DNA of 64,000 nt from Clostridium sp. AT4 (GCF_001517625.2 NZ_LN999828.1:186001-250000); one strand, 5' to 3'; shown: positions 18,179-27,647, counted from the stretch's first letter. Numbers and translations are program-made. The notes: generated from the sequence alone by a model not told the origin.

Positions 18179-18910
18179 ATGATAGAAATATGCTGCGGAA
18201 GCTATGAGGATGCCCTGGCCGCCTGGAAGGGAGGCGCAGAGCGGATCGAATTAAACAGTGCGGTGTATCTGGGAGGCCTGACGCCTTCCATCGGCAGTCT
18301 GCGGCTGGTAAAGGAAAATACGGGATTGAAGGTGATTTCCATGGTACGGCCCAGAGGAGCGGGATTTAGCTATACAGAAGCGGAAACAGAGCAGATGTTT
18401 GCAGACGCCCGTATTTTGATGGAAAATGGAAGCGACGGGCTTGCTTTTGGCTTTTTGACATCTGAGGGAAAAATTGACAGTGAAAGGACAGGCCGTATGA
18501 TCCGCCTGATCCATGAATTTCATGGGGAAGCCGTATTCCACAGGGCTTTTGACTGTGTGGAGGATCCATATGAAGCCATTGAGGAGCTGATCCGCCTGGG
18601 AACAGACCGTATTCTCACCAGCGGGCTTAAGGAAAAGGCAGCTGCCGGAGCCGGTCTTTTAAAGGAGCTTCAGGAAAACTATGGAAACCAGATCCAGCTT
18701 CTGGCAGGAAGCGGCATCAACGCAGATAATGCAAAAGCGCTGTTGGAGGAAACCGGCCTTACCCAGGTTCATTCCTCCTGCAGGGACTGGAAGCGGGATG
18801 AAACTACAATAGGCCCTTGGGTGAATTACTGCTTTGCTCCGGTGCCTCATGAAAATGATTACGATGCAGTAAATGAAACGCTGGTAAGAAAGCTGAAAGG
18901 GAGTGTATGA
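18179..18910 (+). CDS. cutC: CutC-family TIM-barrel protein
   Basis: This 243-residue protein matches the CutC family from the first residues (IEICCGSYEDALAAWKGGAERIELN) through MVRPRGAGFSYT and HRAFDC to the C-terminal LLAGSGINADNAKAL. The family has a TIM-barrel fold and was named for copper tolerance in E. coli, but its biochemical function remains unsettled. It is tightly packed between the ThrE-like half (2 bp) and the YitT-like gene (4 bp overlap). Length is normal. Confidence 0.92.
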   Translation: MIEICCGSYEDALAAWKGGAERIELNSAVYLGGLTPSIGSLRLVKENTGLKVISMVRPRGAGFSYTEAETEQMFADARILMENGSDGLAFGFLTSEGKIDSERTGRMIRLIHEFHGEAVFHRAFDCVEDPYEAIEELIRLGTDRILTSGLKEKAAAGAGLLKELQENYGNQIQLLAGSGINADNAKALLEETGLTQVHSSCRDWKRDETTIGPWVNYCFAPVPHENDYDAVNETLVRKLKGSV

Positions 18911-19773
18911 TGAAAAAGAACAGTAAAACGCTGAGGTATCTGATGACAGCGGCGGCCGTAACTCTTTCCGCTCTTTTGCAGGCCTTTGCTATGAATGTTT
19001 TTTTAATGCCTACGGGGATTCTTCCCAGCGGCTTTACGGGAGTGGCCCGTCTGACGGAGCAGATTACAGGCCTGTTGGGGATTCATTTTTCTACTTCCCT
19101 GGGAATGATCGCTTTAAATGTGCCGGTTGCCATTTTCTGTTACCGCCACATTGGAAAGAAATTTGTGATTTTCTCTATGATCCAGGTTTTTTTGGCCAGC
19201 TTCCTTTTGAAACTGTCCCTGTTTGAGCCTTTGTTTGAGGATGCGCTTTTAAATATCTGCTTTGGAGGCTTTATCTACGGTCTGGCTATTGTAGTTGCAT
19301 TAAAAGGAAACGCTTCTACCGCAGGGACGGACTTTATCGCCCTTTATGTGTCAAACCGTCTGGGAAAGGCCATCTGGCAGTATGTATTTGCCTTTAACGC
19401 AGGAATGCTTTGTGTGTTCGGTTATCTCTTTGGCTGGGAATACGCGGGCTATTCCATTATGTTTCAGTTCATTTCCACAAAGACCATTGACAGCTTTTAT
19501 CATCGGTATAAGCGTGTAACGCTTCAGGTGACAACGGAGGAGCCGGAAGCGGTGGTAAAGGCGTATGTAGGTCAGTACCGTCACGGAATCTCTGTCCTGG
19601 ACGGCCACGGAGGCTACAGCGGAAAGAAGATGAGCCTGCTCCACACCGTTGTCTCCGCGTATGAGGTTCAGGATATTGTCCACCTGATGCGCCAGGTGGA
19701 TCCCCATGTAATTGTAAATGTTCTGCCCACAGAAACATTTTTCGGCGGCTTTTATCAGAAACCCATTGAATAA
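18907..19773 (+). CDS. YitT-family membrane protein (DUF161 + DUF2179)
   Basis: This 288-residue protein has five to six N-terminal membrane helices with the YitT-type sequence NVFLMPTGILPSGFTGVARL (about 30-49). A soluble C-terminal DUF2179 domain spans about residues 205-285 (HGISVLDGHGGYSGKKMSLL). The family is widespread in Firmicutes without a firmly known substrate. Its start overlaps cutC by 4 bp; a second ATG directly after could also be used. It is the last gene before the glycan locus promoter. Confidence 0.9.
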   Translation: MMKKNSKTLRYLMTAAAVTLSALLQAFAMNVFLMPTGILPSGFTGVARLTEQITGLLGIHFSTSLGMIALNVPVAIFCYRHIGKKFVIFSMIQVFLASFLLKLSLFEPLFEDALLNICFGGFIYGLAIVVALKGNASTAGTDFIALYVSNRLGKAIWQYVFAFNAGMLCVFGYLFGWEYAGYSIMFQFISTKTIDSFYHRYKRVTLQVTTEEPEAVVKAYVGQYRHGISVLDGHGGYSGKKMSLLHTVVSAYEVQDIVHLMRQVDPHVIVNVLPTETFFGGFYQKPIE

Positions 19774-19809
19774 AAATCCTTAATATTCCCAAAATATTGC
19801 TTCCAGTAT

Positions 19810-19838
19810 TTGAAAATCAGGGGATTGTATGGTATAGT
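19810..19838 (+). promoter_or_regulatory. Predicted sigma-A promoter of the rfbABD operon
   Basis: TTGAAA and TATAGT are separated by exactly 17 bp, 57 bp upstream of the rfbA start codon. It is the first promoter of the surface-glycan region. Confidence 0.7.
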
Positions 19839-19858
19839 GGGGAAAGAAATAATGGTCG

Positions 19859-19878
19859 GATCCGCTGCGCGGCGGATC
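19859..19878 (+). promoter_or_regulatory. Small hairpin in the rfbA leader
   Basis: GATCCGC and GCGGATC form a perfect 7 bp stem with a 6-base loop, ending 3 bp before the AAGGAGG ribosome binding site of rfbA. It could affect mRNA stability or translation; no known riboswitch pattern was recognised. Confidence 0.4.
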
Positions 19879-19894
19879 TGCAAGGAGGAAATAT

Positions 19895-20803
19895 ATGAAG
19901 GGAATCATACTTGCCGGAGGAAGCGGAACCAGACTGTATCCGCTGACAAAGGTTACATCCAAGCAGCTTCTGCCTATTTACGATAAACCCATGATCTATT
20001 ACCCGCTGTCTGTGCTGATGAATGCAGGAATCCGGGATATACTGATCATTTCCACACCGGAGGACACGCCCCGGTTTAAAGCGCTTTTGGGAGACGGACA
20101 TCCCTTTGGCATCAATTTAAGCTATGCGGTTCAGCCAAGCCCCGACGGACTGGCTCAGGCCTTTATCATCGGAGAGGAATTTATCGGCGGCGATTCCGTT
20201 GCCATGGTTTTAGGCGATAATATTTTCCATGGACAGGGTCTTACAAAGCGGTTAAAGGCTGCGGCTGCCAGGGAAAAGGGCGCAACCGTGTTCGGCTACT
20301 ATGTGGACGATCCGGAGCGTTTCGGCATTGTGGAGTTTGATGAAAAGGGAAAGGCTATTTCCATCGAAGAAAAGCCGGAGAAGCCAAAGTCAAACTACTG
20401 TGTCACAGGACTTTATTTCTACGACAACCGTGTGGTAGAGTACGCAAAGAACTTAAAGCCTTCTGCCAGAGGAGAGCTGGAGATCACAGACTTAAACCGC
20501 ATCTATCTGGAAAACGGCGAGCTGGATGTGATCCTTTTGGGACAGGGCTTTACCTGGCTGGATACGGGAACCCATGAGTCTTTAGTTGAAGCTACCAATT
20601 TCGTAAAGACCGTAGAAACCCACCAGCACAGAAAGATTGCCTGCCTGGAGGAAATCGCCTACTTAAACGGCTGGATCACGAAGGAGCAGGTTCTTGAAAC
20701 CTATGAAGTGCTTAAGAAAAATCAGTACGGAAAGTATTTAAAGGATGTTCTGGACGGCAAATATGTGGATAAGCTGAAGGAACAGCAGAGTTTGGAGGAA
20801 TAG
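19895..20803 (+). CDS. rfbA: Glucose-1-phosphate thymidylyltransferase
   Basis: This 302-residue enzyme makes dTDP-glucose from dTTP and glucose-1-phosphate, the first step of dTDP-L-rhamnose synthesis. The nucleotidyltransferase signature [11 protein letters not shown] lies at residues 8-18, KPMIYYPLS follows at about 30-38, and LGDNIF and EEKPEKPKS are also conserved. The AAGGAGG site is 6 bp before the ATG. rfbB follows after 5 bp. Full length and apparently intact. Confidence 0.97.
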   Translation: MKGIILAGGSGTRLYPLTKVTSKQLLPIYDKPMIYYPLSVLMNAGIRDILIISTPEDTPRFKALLGDGHPFGINLSYAVQPSPDGLAQAFIIGEEFIGGDSVAMVLGDNIFHGQGLTKRLKAAAAREKGATVFGYYVDDPERFGIVEFDEKGKAISIEEKPEKPKSNYCVTGLYFYDNRVVEYAKNLKPSARGELEITDLNRIYLENGELDVILLGQGFTWLDTGTHESLVEATNFVKTVETHQHRKIACLEEIAYLNGWITKEQVLETYEVLKKNQYGKYLKDVLDGKYVDKLKEQQSLEE

Positions 20804-20808
20804 AATCA

Positions 20809-21831
20809 ATGAAGATCATCGTTACCGGCGGAGCCGGATTTATCGGAAGTAACTTTGTACACCATATGGTAAATAAATACCCGGATTATGAGATCATCAA
20901 TCTGGATCTTCTGACCTATGCAGGCAATCTGGAGAATTTAAAGCCGGTTGAAAATAAGCCCAACTACAAGTTCGTAAAAGGCGATATTGCAGACAGAGCA
21001 TTTATCTTCGATCTGTTTGAGAAGGAAAAACCGGATATGGTGGTGAACTTTGCGGCTGAGAGCCATGTAGACCGTTCTATTACTGATCCGGAAGCCTTTG
21101 TGCGTACCAATGTAATGGGAACTACTACACTGCTGGATGCCTGCCGTACCTACGGTATCAAGCGCTATCATCAGGTGTCAACGGATGAGGTGTACGGAGA
21201 TCTGCCATTAGATCGTCCGGATCTCTTCTTTACAGAGACGACCCCTCTTCACACATCCAGCCCTTATTCTTCCTCCAAGGCAAGCGCAGACCTTTTCGTG
21301 CTGGCTTACCACAGGACCTACGGGCTGCCTGTGACCGTATCCCGCTGCTCCAACAACTACGGTCCCTATCATTTCCCGGAGAAGCTGATCCCCTTGATCA
21401 TCAGCCGTGCTCTGGCAAATGAGGAGCTTCCCGTATACGGAACCGGTGAAAATGTCCGTGACTGGCTCCATGTGGCAGACCACTGCGAGGCCATTGATCT
21501 GGTGATCCACAAGGGCCGCGAGGGCGAGGTTTACAATATCGGCGGACACAACGAGCGCACCAATCTGGAGGTTGTGAAGACCATCTTAAAGGCCCTGGAC
21601 AAGCCGGAAAGCCTGATCCGCTTCGTTACAGACCGTCCGGGTCACGATATGCGCTATGCCATTGACCCCACCAAGATCGAGACAGAGCTTGGCTGGAAGC
21701 CAAAGTATAACTTTGACACAGGCATTGAACAGACCATCCAGTGGTACCTGGACAATCAGGACTGGTGGAAAAATATTTTAAGCGGCGAGTACAGCAGCTA
21801 TTTTGATAAAATGTACGGAAACCGCCTGTAA
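20809..21831 (+). CDS. rfbB: dTDP-glucose 4,6-dehydratase
   Basis: This 340-residue short-chain dehydrogenase-type enzyme converts dTDP-glucose to the 4-keto-6-deoxy sugar. The NAD loop GGAGFIGSNF is at residues 7-16, the STDEVYGDL segment carries catalytic Asp/Glu residues, and YSSSKAS gives the YxxxK catalytic pair. It follows rfbA by 5 bp. A 114 bp gap with an inverted repeat separates it from rfbD. Confidence 0.97.
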   Translation: MKIIVTGGAGFIGSNFVHHMVNKYPDYEIINLDLLTYAGNLENLKPVENKPNYKFVKGDIADRAFIFDLFEKEKPDMVVNFAAESHVDRSITDPEAFVRTNVMGTTTLLDACRTYGIKRYHQVSTDEVYGDLPLDRPDLFFTETTPLHTSSPYSSSKASADLFVLAYHRTYGLPVTVSRCSNNYGPYHFPEKLIPLIISRALANEELPVYGTGENVRDWLHVADHCEAIDLVIHKGREGEVYNIGGHNERTNLEVVKTILKALDKPESLIRFVTDRPGHDMRYAIDPTKIETELGWKPKYNFDTGIEQTIQWYLDNQDWWKNILSGEYSSYFDKMYGNRL

Positions 21832-21850
21832 ATAAGAGAAACAAACGTAT

Positions 21851-21901
21851 GGCTGACGGCGGCAAAGGCACTTAAAGAGAGTACATTTGCCGCTGCCAGC
21901 C
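21851..21901 (+). promoter_or_regulatory. Intercistronic inverted repeat between rfbB and rfbD
   Basis: GGCTGACGGCGGCAAA and TTTGCCGCTGCCAGCC form a long imperfect stem (three central mismatches) with a 19-base loop, followed by a weak T-run. Because rfbD continues in the same direction, it may be an attenuator or an mRNA-stabilising element rather than a full terminator. Confidence 0.55.
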
Positions 21902-21945
21902 TTTGTGCCATAGTAGAGATTCTAAAAGAATGAGGAGTTAAGGAT

Positions 21946-22806
21946 ATGAGAGTTCTGGTGACAGGTGTAAAGGGACAGTTAGGCCATGATGTGATGGATG
22001 AGCTGGCAGCAAAGGGAATCGAAGGCATTGGCGTGGATGTGGAGGAAATGGATATCACAGACGCAGATGCCTGCCAGAGAGTGATAAAGGAAGCAAAACC
22101 TGACGCAGTGATCCACTGTGCAGCATATACTGCAGTAGATGCGGCGGAAGACAATGTGGAGCTGTGCCGGAAGGTCAATGCAGACGGAACCAGAAATATT
22201 GCAAAGGTCTGCAAAGAGCTGGATATCAAGATGATGTACATCAGTACAGATTATGTGTTTAACGGACAGGGAGAACGGCCCTGGGAGCCGGATGACCACA
22301 GAGAGCCTTTAAATGTCTATGGACTGACAAAATATGAGGGTGAGATTGCAGTAGAGCAGAATGTGGAGAAATTCTTTACTGTCCGCATTGCCTGGGTATT
22401 CGGCATTAACGGAAAGAATTTCATCAAAACCATGCTGCGCCTGGGAAAGGAACGGGGAGCGGTGAGTGTAGTGGACGACCAGATCGGCTCTCCTACCTAT
22501 ACCTATGATCTTGCAAAGCTTCTGGTGGAAATGATACAGACTGACCGTTACGGCCGCTACCATGCTACCAATGAGGGACTGTGTTCCTGGTATGAATTTG
22601 CCTGCGAGATCTTTAAGCAGGCTGGTATGGATGTAAAGGTAAGTCCGGTGGATTCCTCCAGCTTTCCGGCTAAGGCAAAGAGACCATCAAACAGCCGTAT
22701 GAGCAAAGAAAAGCTCACAGAGAATGGCTTTGACCGCCTTCCCTCCTGGCAGGATGCTCTGGGACGATATTTAAAGGAGCTTAAGAAGGAAGGACAGGAG
22801 ATTTAG
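21946..22806 (+). CDS. rfbD: dTDP-4-dehydrorhamnose reductase
   Basis: This 286-residue reductase performs the last step to dTDP-L-rhamnose. The N-terminal loop GVKGQLGHDV (about 6-15), ISTDYVFNG (about 101-109) and YGLTKYEGE (YxxxK) are family marks. The epimerase gene rfbC is not adjacent but lies 21 kb downstream, so the four-step pathway is present but dispersed. An AGGAG site precedes the ATG. Confidence 0.96.
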   Translation: MRVLVTGVKGQLGHDVMDELAAKGIEGIGVDVEEMDITDADACQRVIKEAKPDAVIHCAAYTAVDAAEDNVELCRKVNADGTRNIAKVCKELDIKMMYISTDYVFNGQGERPWEPDDHREPLNVYGLTKYEGEIAVEQNVEKFFTVRIAWVFGINGKNFIKTMLRLGKERGAVSVVDDQIGSPTYTYDLAKLLVEMIQTDRYGRYHATNEGLCSWYEFACEIFKQAGMDVKVSPVDSSSFPAKAKRPSNSRMSKEKLTENGFDRLPSWQDALGRYLKELKKEGQEI

Positions 22807-22867
22807 TATCGGGGAAGGCAGCCTGCATGATGCAGGGAAAATCTGAGACAGAGAGGACATAAAAGCA

Positions 22868-24220
22868 ATGGGAAAATATTTTGGAACAGATGGCTTTCGA
22901 GGCGAAGCCAATGTGGATCTTACAGTAGAGCACGCATATAAGGTGGGCCGCTTTTTAGGCTGGTACTACGGACAGAAAAATCCGGGAGAGCGCTGCCGGG
23001 TTGTGATCGGAAAAGATACCCGCAGAAGCAGCTATATGTTTGAATACTCTCTGGTATCCGGTCTTACAGCTTCCGGAGCAGACGTATTTCTCCTTCATGT
23101 AACAACGACTCCAAGCGTTTCCTATGTGGTGCGCACAGAGGGCTTTCACTGCGGCATCATGATTTCTGCCAGTCACAATCCTTATTATGACAACGGCATT
23201 AAGGTCATCAATGAAAAGGGAGAGAAGCTGGAAGAAGCAGTGATTACGGAGATTGAGCGCTATCTGGACGGGAAGATGGAGGAGCTTCCTCTTGCAAAGC
23301 GGGATATGATTGGACGTACTGTGGATTTTGCAGCCGGAAGAAACCGCTATATCGGATATCTGATCTCGATTGCAACACGTTCCTTTAAAAACAGGAAGGT
23401 GGCATTGGACTGTGCCAACGGAAGCGCTTCTGCCATTGCAAAGAATGTATTTGACGCTTTGGGCGCTCAGACCTTTGTGATAAACAATGAGCCCAATGGC
23501 CTGAACATCAACACAGACTGCGGCTCTACCCATATTGAACACCTTCAAAAATTTGTAGCAGAGCAGGGCTGCGATGCCGGTTTTGCCTATGACGGTGATG
23601 CGGACCGCTGTATTGCTGTGGACAATGAGGGAAATGTAGTAGACGGCGACCGCATTATGTATATTTGCGGAAAATACATGAAAGAGCAGGGAAGCCTGTT
23701 TAACAATACGGTTGTTACGACCGTTATGTCTAATTTCGGACTGTACAAAGCCTTTGACAGAGAAGGGATTTCCTATGAAAAGACAGCCGTAGGCGATAAG
23801 TATGTGTATGAAAACATGGCGGCTACGGGAAACTGCCTGGGAGGCGAACAGTCCGGCCATATTATTTTCAGCAAGCATGCGACCACAGGAGACGGTATCC
23901 TGACATCCTTAAAGGTAATGGAAGTCATGCTGGAAAAGAAGCAGTCTCTGGCAAAGCTGGCTTCTGAGGTGGAAATTTATCCTCAGGTTCTTAAAAATGT
24001 AAGAGTAAAGGACAAAATTGCGGCTCAGGAGGATGAGGCAGTTCAGGCAGAGGTGAAGAAGGTAACAGAAGCTCTGGGAAGCGACGGACGGATCCTCCTG
24101 CGTTCCTCCGGCACAGAACCCCTGGTTCGCGTCATGGTGGAGGCGGCTGATATGGAAACCTGTGAGAAATATGTAGATCAGGTGATTTCGGTCATGAAGG
24201 CTCAGGGGCATTGCATCTGA
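22868..24220 (+). CDS. glmM: Phosphoglucosamine mutase-type phosphohexomutase
   Basis: This 450-residue alpha-D-phosphohexomutase interconverts sugar 6- and 1-phosphates. The phosphoserine loop ISASHNP places the catalytic Ser at residue 102, the GlmM-like position. The metal loop DGDADRC and the C-terminal phosphate loop RSSGTEPLVRVM follow. The opening KYFGTDGFRGEAN is typical of GlmM, needed for UDP-GlcNAc. A phosphomannomutase role serving this glycan locus cannot be excluded. It starts 61 bp after rfbD. Confidence 0.88.
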   Translation: MGKYFGTDGFRGEANVDLTVEHAYKVGRFLGWYYGQKNPGERCRVVIGKDTRRSSYMFEYSLVSGLTASGADVFLLHVTTTPSVSYVVRTEGFHCGIMISASHNPYYDNGIKVINEKGEKLEEAVITEIERYLDGKMEELPLAKRDMIGRTVDFAAGRNRYIGYLISIATRSFKNRKVALDCANGSASAIAKNVFDALGAQTFVINNEPNGLNINTDCGSTHIEHLQKFVAEQGCDAGFAYDGDADRCIAVDNEGNVVDGDRIMYICGKYMKEQGSLFNNTVVTTVMSNFGLYKAFDREGISYEKTAVGDKYVYENMAATGNCLGGEQSGHIIFSKHATTGDGILTSLKVMEVMLEKKQSLAKLASEVEIYPQVLKNVRVKDKIAAQEDEAVQAEVKKVTEALGSDGRILLRSSGTEPLVRVMVEAADMETCEKYVDQVISVMKAQGHCI

Positions 24221-24299
24221 GACGGAAATCAGCATTGCTGCAATAAAAAACAGGAATATCAACCATAACTATTATGAATAGTAAAAAGCCGTCCCTTGC

Positions 24300-24328
24300 T
24301 TGTAAGTTATAACTCACTATGCTATAAT
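24300..24328 (+). promoter_or_regulatory. Predicted sigma-A promoter of leuA
   Basis: TTGTAA and a perfect TATAAT are separated by 17 bp, 52 bp upstream of the leuA ATG. The leader is too short for a T-box, and no leucine-rich leader peptide is visible. Confidence 0.7.
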
Positions 24329-24380
24329 AAAGTAACATTCAAAAGCCTTGAGGAAAATGCTGGAAGGGAGGACATGGGAG

Positions 24381-26048
24381 ATGTTAAATTATAAGAGATA
24401 TAAGAGAGTGCCGGTGGTAGATTTTCCGGAGCGCACCTGGCCCAATAAAGAAATCATGAAAGCGCCGGTATGGTGCAGCGTAGACCTGCGGGACGGGAAC
24501 CAGGCTCTGGTGGAGCCCATGGTAGTAGAAGAAAAGGTGGAGATGTTCAACCTTCTGGTGAAGCTGGGCTTTAAGGAGATTGAGGTGGGGTTTCCTGCGG
24601 CGTCTCAGATCGAATACGATTTTCTGCGTACTCTGGTAGAGCGCAGGCTGATTCCCGATGATGTGGAAGTTCAGGTTCTGGTACAGTGCAGAGAGCACCT
24701 GATCCGCCGGACCTTTGAGGCATTGGATGGCGTTAAAAAGGCCATTGTGCACATTTATAATTCCACCTCCACTCTGCAGAGGGATGTGGTGTTCCACAAG
24801 GATATGGAGGAGATCAAGGATATTGCCATTGTAGGCACTAAACTGGTACAGCGCTATGCGGCAGACTGTGATACGAAAATCCGTCTGGAGTATTCGCCGG
24901 AGAGCTTTACGGGCACGGAACTGGAGTTTGCCCTTGATATCTGTACTGCCGTTCAGGAAACCTGGGGCGCTACAAAGGAAAATCCCATTATCATTAATCT
25001 GCCTTCTACGGTGGAGATGACAACTCCCAATGTATATGCGGATCAGATTGAATGGATGAATACTCATTTCAAAAACAGAGAAAGCATTATCTTAAGCGTA
25101 CATCCTCACAATGACCGCGGCGAAGGCGTGGCTTCTACGGAGCTTGCCATGCTGGCGGGGGCAGACCGTGTAGAGGGAACTCTGTTTGGAAACGGCGAGC
25201 GTACCGGAAATGTGGATATTCTGACCGTTGCTTACAATATGTTCTCTCAGGGTATTAACCCGGAGTTAAACATTGAAAATATCCGTGAGATTGCCGAGAT
25301 CTGCGAGCGGTGCACCAAGATGGATATCCCGCCCAGACATCCTTATGCAGGAAAGCTGGTATTTACCGCTTTTTCAGGCTCCCATCAGGATGCCATCAAC
25401 AAGGGAATGCAGTCTCTCAGAGAGAGAAACAGCGAGTATTGGGAGGTTCCCTACCTTCCCATTGACCCTTCCGATATCGGGCGGGAATACGAGCCGATCG
25501 TCCGCATCAACAGCCAGTCCGGAAAGGGCGGCGTAGCCTTTGTAATGGATACCTTCTATGGCTTCAAGCTGCCAAAGGGCATGCATAAGGAGTTTGCGGA
25601 TGTGATCCAGAAGATTTCAGAGAAGCAAGGTGAGGTAGCTCCCGAGCAGATCATGGATGAATTTAAGAAGGAATACTTAGAGCGCAAGGAGCCGATCCAT
25701 TTCCGCAAGTGCCGGATCACGGATACGGAGACGGCAGACGGCGAGTTTGCTACTCTTGCAAAGGTTGTTTATACGGATCATGGCATGGAAAAGCATTTCG
25801 ACGGCATTGGAAACGGCCCCATCGATGCGGTTCAGCGGGGGCTGGAGGATGCTCTCGGTATCCATATCAAGGTTCTGGATTATACCGAGCATGCCATGGC
25901 CTCCGGTTCCGGAGCGCAGGCAGCCTCCTATATCCATCTGGTAGACCAGACCACAGGAAAGGCAACCTACGGCGTAGGAATCAGCTCCAATATTACCCGG
26001 GCGTCGATCCGCGGTATTTTCAGTGCGGTGAACCGGCTGTTTTATTAA
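24381..26048 (+). CDS. leuA: 2-isopropylmalate synthase (long form)
   Basis: This 555-residue enzyme condenses 2-oxoisovalerate with acetyl-CoA, the first step of leucine synthesis. The SLRDGNQ-like motif appears as VDLRDGNQAL (about 38-47), the HxH metal motif as VHPHNDRGE (about 240-248), and a regulatory LeuA dimer domain occupies the C-terminal 150 residues. The ATG at 24381 has GGGAGG 9 bp upstream; an upstream in-frame TTG at 24348 lacks a good site. It stands alone with its own promoter and terminator, inside an otherwise glycan-related region. Confidence 0.94.
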   Translation: MLNYKRYKRVPVVDFPERTWPNKEIMKAPVWCSVDLRDGNQALVEPMVVEEKVEMFNLLVKLGFKEIEVGFPAASQIEYDFLRTLVERRLIPDDVEVQVLVQCREHLIRRTFEALDGVKKAIVHIYNSTSTLQRDVVFHKDMEEIKDIAIVGTKLVQRYAADCDTKIRLEYSPESFTGTELEFALDICTAVQETWGATKENPIIINLPSTVEMTTPNVYADQIEWMNTHFKNRESIILSVHPHNDRGEGVASTELAMLAGADRVEGTLFGNGERTGNVDILTVAYNMFSQGINPELNIENIREIAEICERCTKMDIPPRHPYAGKLVFTAFSGSHQDAINKGMQSLRERNSEYWEVPYLPIDPSDIGREYEPIVRINSQSGKGGVAFVMDTFYGFKLPKGMHKEFADVIQKISEKQGEVAPEQIMDEFKKEYLERKEPIHFRKCRITDTETADGEFATLAKVVYTDHGMEKHFDGIGNGPIDAVQRGLEDALGIHIKVLDYTEHAMASGSGAQAASYIHLVDQTTGKATYGVGISSNITRASIRGIFSAVNRLFY

Positions 26049-26073
26049 TAACCGGCAATATTCAGGATTGCAG

Positions 26074-26114
26074 CAGCGGCGGCTTCCACTCAAAGGAAGC
26101 CAGCCGCTGTTTTC
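26074..26114 (+). terminator. Hairpin terminator of leuA
   Basis: CAGCGGCGGCTTCC (26074-26087) pairs with GGAAGCCAGCCGCTG (26095-26109) with one bulged base and a 7-base loop, followed by TTTTC. Confidence 0.85.
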
Positions 26115-26226
26115 TATGGAAAAAAATCCTCTTTCCACAGGAGCTGATTCCTGATAGAATAGGAGGGTGACTGAAAATCAGATTTAATAAAAGGGGCATT
26201 TCCGGCCCGGACTTGGAGGAAATATA

Positions 26227-26817
26227 ATGCAGGAAATACATTTAGAGGGACGCCAGAGGATAAAAAGCCAGGAAATGGCATTTACCGGCCTGTTTGCGGC
26301 TTTGATCGCAGCAGGAGCCTATATGAGGATCGATATTCCGGTTCAGCCATTTCCCATGCATTTTACGCTGCAGTTCTTTTTTGTGCTTCTGGCAGGCTAT
26401 GTGCTGGGGGCCAGACGGGGAGCTGCCTGTGTGTGCGTTTACCTGGCAGTGGGATTGGCGGGGATTCCCGTATTTGCAGCAGGCGGAGGGCCGGCGTATC
26501 TGATCCGTCCTACCTTTGGTTTTTTGATCGGCTTTGTGGCTGCGGCCTGGATTACAGGAAAGCTGTGCTGGAAGCGTCCGGGGGGAGGGGTAGCCTGGCG
26601 GCTTTTTTCTGCCTTTTGGGGCATGATGACGTACTATCTGTGCGGAATGGTATATTTTTATGTGATCAGTAATTATGTGATCCATATGCCGGTAAGCTGG
26701 AAACTGGTGGTAATTAACTGTTTTCTGATTACGGCGGCAGAGGACTTTATCCTGTGTGTGATGGCGGCTGTGGTTGCCAGACGGCTGATACCTTTTGCAC
26801 TGGGGCAGTATCGATAG
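26227..26817 (+). CDS. bioY: Biotin transporter BioY (ECF S component)
   Basis: This 196-residue protein has about six membrane helices and the BioY-type sequences PFPMHFTLQFFFVLLAGYVLG (split: PFPMHFTLQ, then LLAGYVLGARRG, about 39-62), VYLAVGLAGIPVFAAGGGPAY and RPTFGFLIGF. It is the substrate-binding subunit of a biotin uptake system that uses a shared energy-coupling module encoded elsewhere. A CTTGGAGGAAATATA site precedes the ATG. I looked for a BirA-type operator upstream and did not see one. Confidence 0.92.
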   Translation: MQEIHLEGRQRIKSQEMAFTGLFAALIAAGAYMRIDIPVQPFPMHFTLQFFFVLLAGYVLGARRGAACVCVYLAVGLAGIPVFAAGGGPAYLIRPTFGFLIGFVAAAWITGKLCWKRPGGGVAWRLFSAFWGMMTYYLCGMVYFYVISNYVIHMPVSWKLVVINCFLITAAEDFILCVMAAVVARRLIPFALGQYR

Positions 26818-26830
26818 AAAATGGATATTT

Positions 26831-27643
26831 ATGAAAAATAAAATCACGCATGTTACCTGGACGGAACGAGTATGGCCGGAGAGAGGGCTTAACGGAGCGG
26901 CCCTTAAATGGATTGCCATGTGCTCCATGTTCATTGACCATATAGGGGCTGTGGTCCTGGAGTATGGACTGTATTATCAGGGCGGAGCAGAACGGATGGA
27001 TTTCCTTCTGGAACAGTCATGGGGAGTATTTTTATATCCGCTGTCGCTGCTTCTGAGGATTCTCGGCCGCCCGGCCTTTTTGATTTACTGTTTTCTTCTT
27101 GTGGAAGGCTTTGTACATACAAGGGACAGAAAGAGATACGGCAGAAACCTTCTTCTGTTTGGTCTGATATCGGAGATTCCGTTTAATCTGGCAGTGGCAA
27201 ACAGGGTGTTCGATCCCATGTATCAAAATGTGTTTTTTGAGCTTTTTATCGGCTTTTTAATCCTTTGCTGGATAGAACGGGCGGAGAAGAGGACATATGG
27301 ACTAAAGGAAATGGATCTGGTCTGTCTGTACACCTTTATCGGCTGCGGAGCTGCGGTCCTTGCAGGAGCGGATTATAATGCCGTCGGCATACTGATTATT
27401 GTATTTTTATACCGTTTCAGGAACAGCCGGAGGAAGCAGACTGTGGCAGCAGGAGTGCTGGGTTTTATAGAGACGCTGTTCCCTACTCTGGGAGCAGGGG
27501 CGCTGGCAGCGGTGCCCATATGGTTTTATAACGGAAAACGGGGAAAGCAGCAGGCAAAGTTTTTGTTTTACTGGTTTTATCCCCTTCACCTTTTTGTACT
27601 TTTTTTGATCAGATGGTATTTTCTTGGGATTCCTCTGGCGTAG
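26831..27643 (+). CDS. TraX-family membrane protein
   Basis: This 270-residue polytopic protein matches the TraX family, with LKWIAMCSMFIDHIGAV near the N-terminus (about 22-38), PAFLIYCFLLVEGFVHTRDR (about 79-98) and RNLLLFGLISEIPFNLA. TraX acetylates pilin in F plasmids, but chromosomal Firmicute members are not characterised and may act on other surface molecules. I chose the ATG at 26831; an in-frame TTG at 26795 would overlap bioY by 23 bp. No strong ribosome binding site is visible, so coupling to bioY is possible. In a glycan locus an acyltransferase role is attractive but unproven. Confidence 0.8.
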   Translation: MKNKITHVTWTERVWPERGLNGAALKWIAMCSMFIDHIGAVVLEYGLYYQGGAERMDFLLEQSWGVFLYPLSLLLRILGRPAFLIYCFLLVEGFVHTRDRKRYGRNLLLFGLISEIPFNLAVANRVFDPMYQNVFFELFIGFLILCWIERAEKRTYGLKEMDLVCLYTFIGCGAAVLAGADYNAVGILIIVFLYRFRNSRRKQTVAAGVLGFIETLFPTLGAGALAAVPIWFYNGKRGKQQAKFLFYWFYPLHLFVLFLIRWYFLGIPLA

Positions 27644-27647
27644 GAGC

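Noticed and set aside
22955-23878. 307-codon open frame on the minus strand opposite glmM
   Set aside because: The plus-strand frame has all phosphohexomutase motifs; the minus frame has no ribosome binding site or recognisable domain and is a shadow.
24221-24380. T-box or leucine leader upstream of leuA
   Set aside because: The leader after the promoter is about 45 bases with no T-box bulge sequence or Leu-codon run.
24384-25067. 227-codon minus-strand frame opposite leuA
   Set aside because: Low-complexity, His/Ile-rich product of the kind produced by antisense reading; leuA is certain.
26116-26226. BirA operator upstream of bioY
   Set aside because: No TTGTTAAC-type palindrome is visible in the gap.
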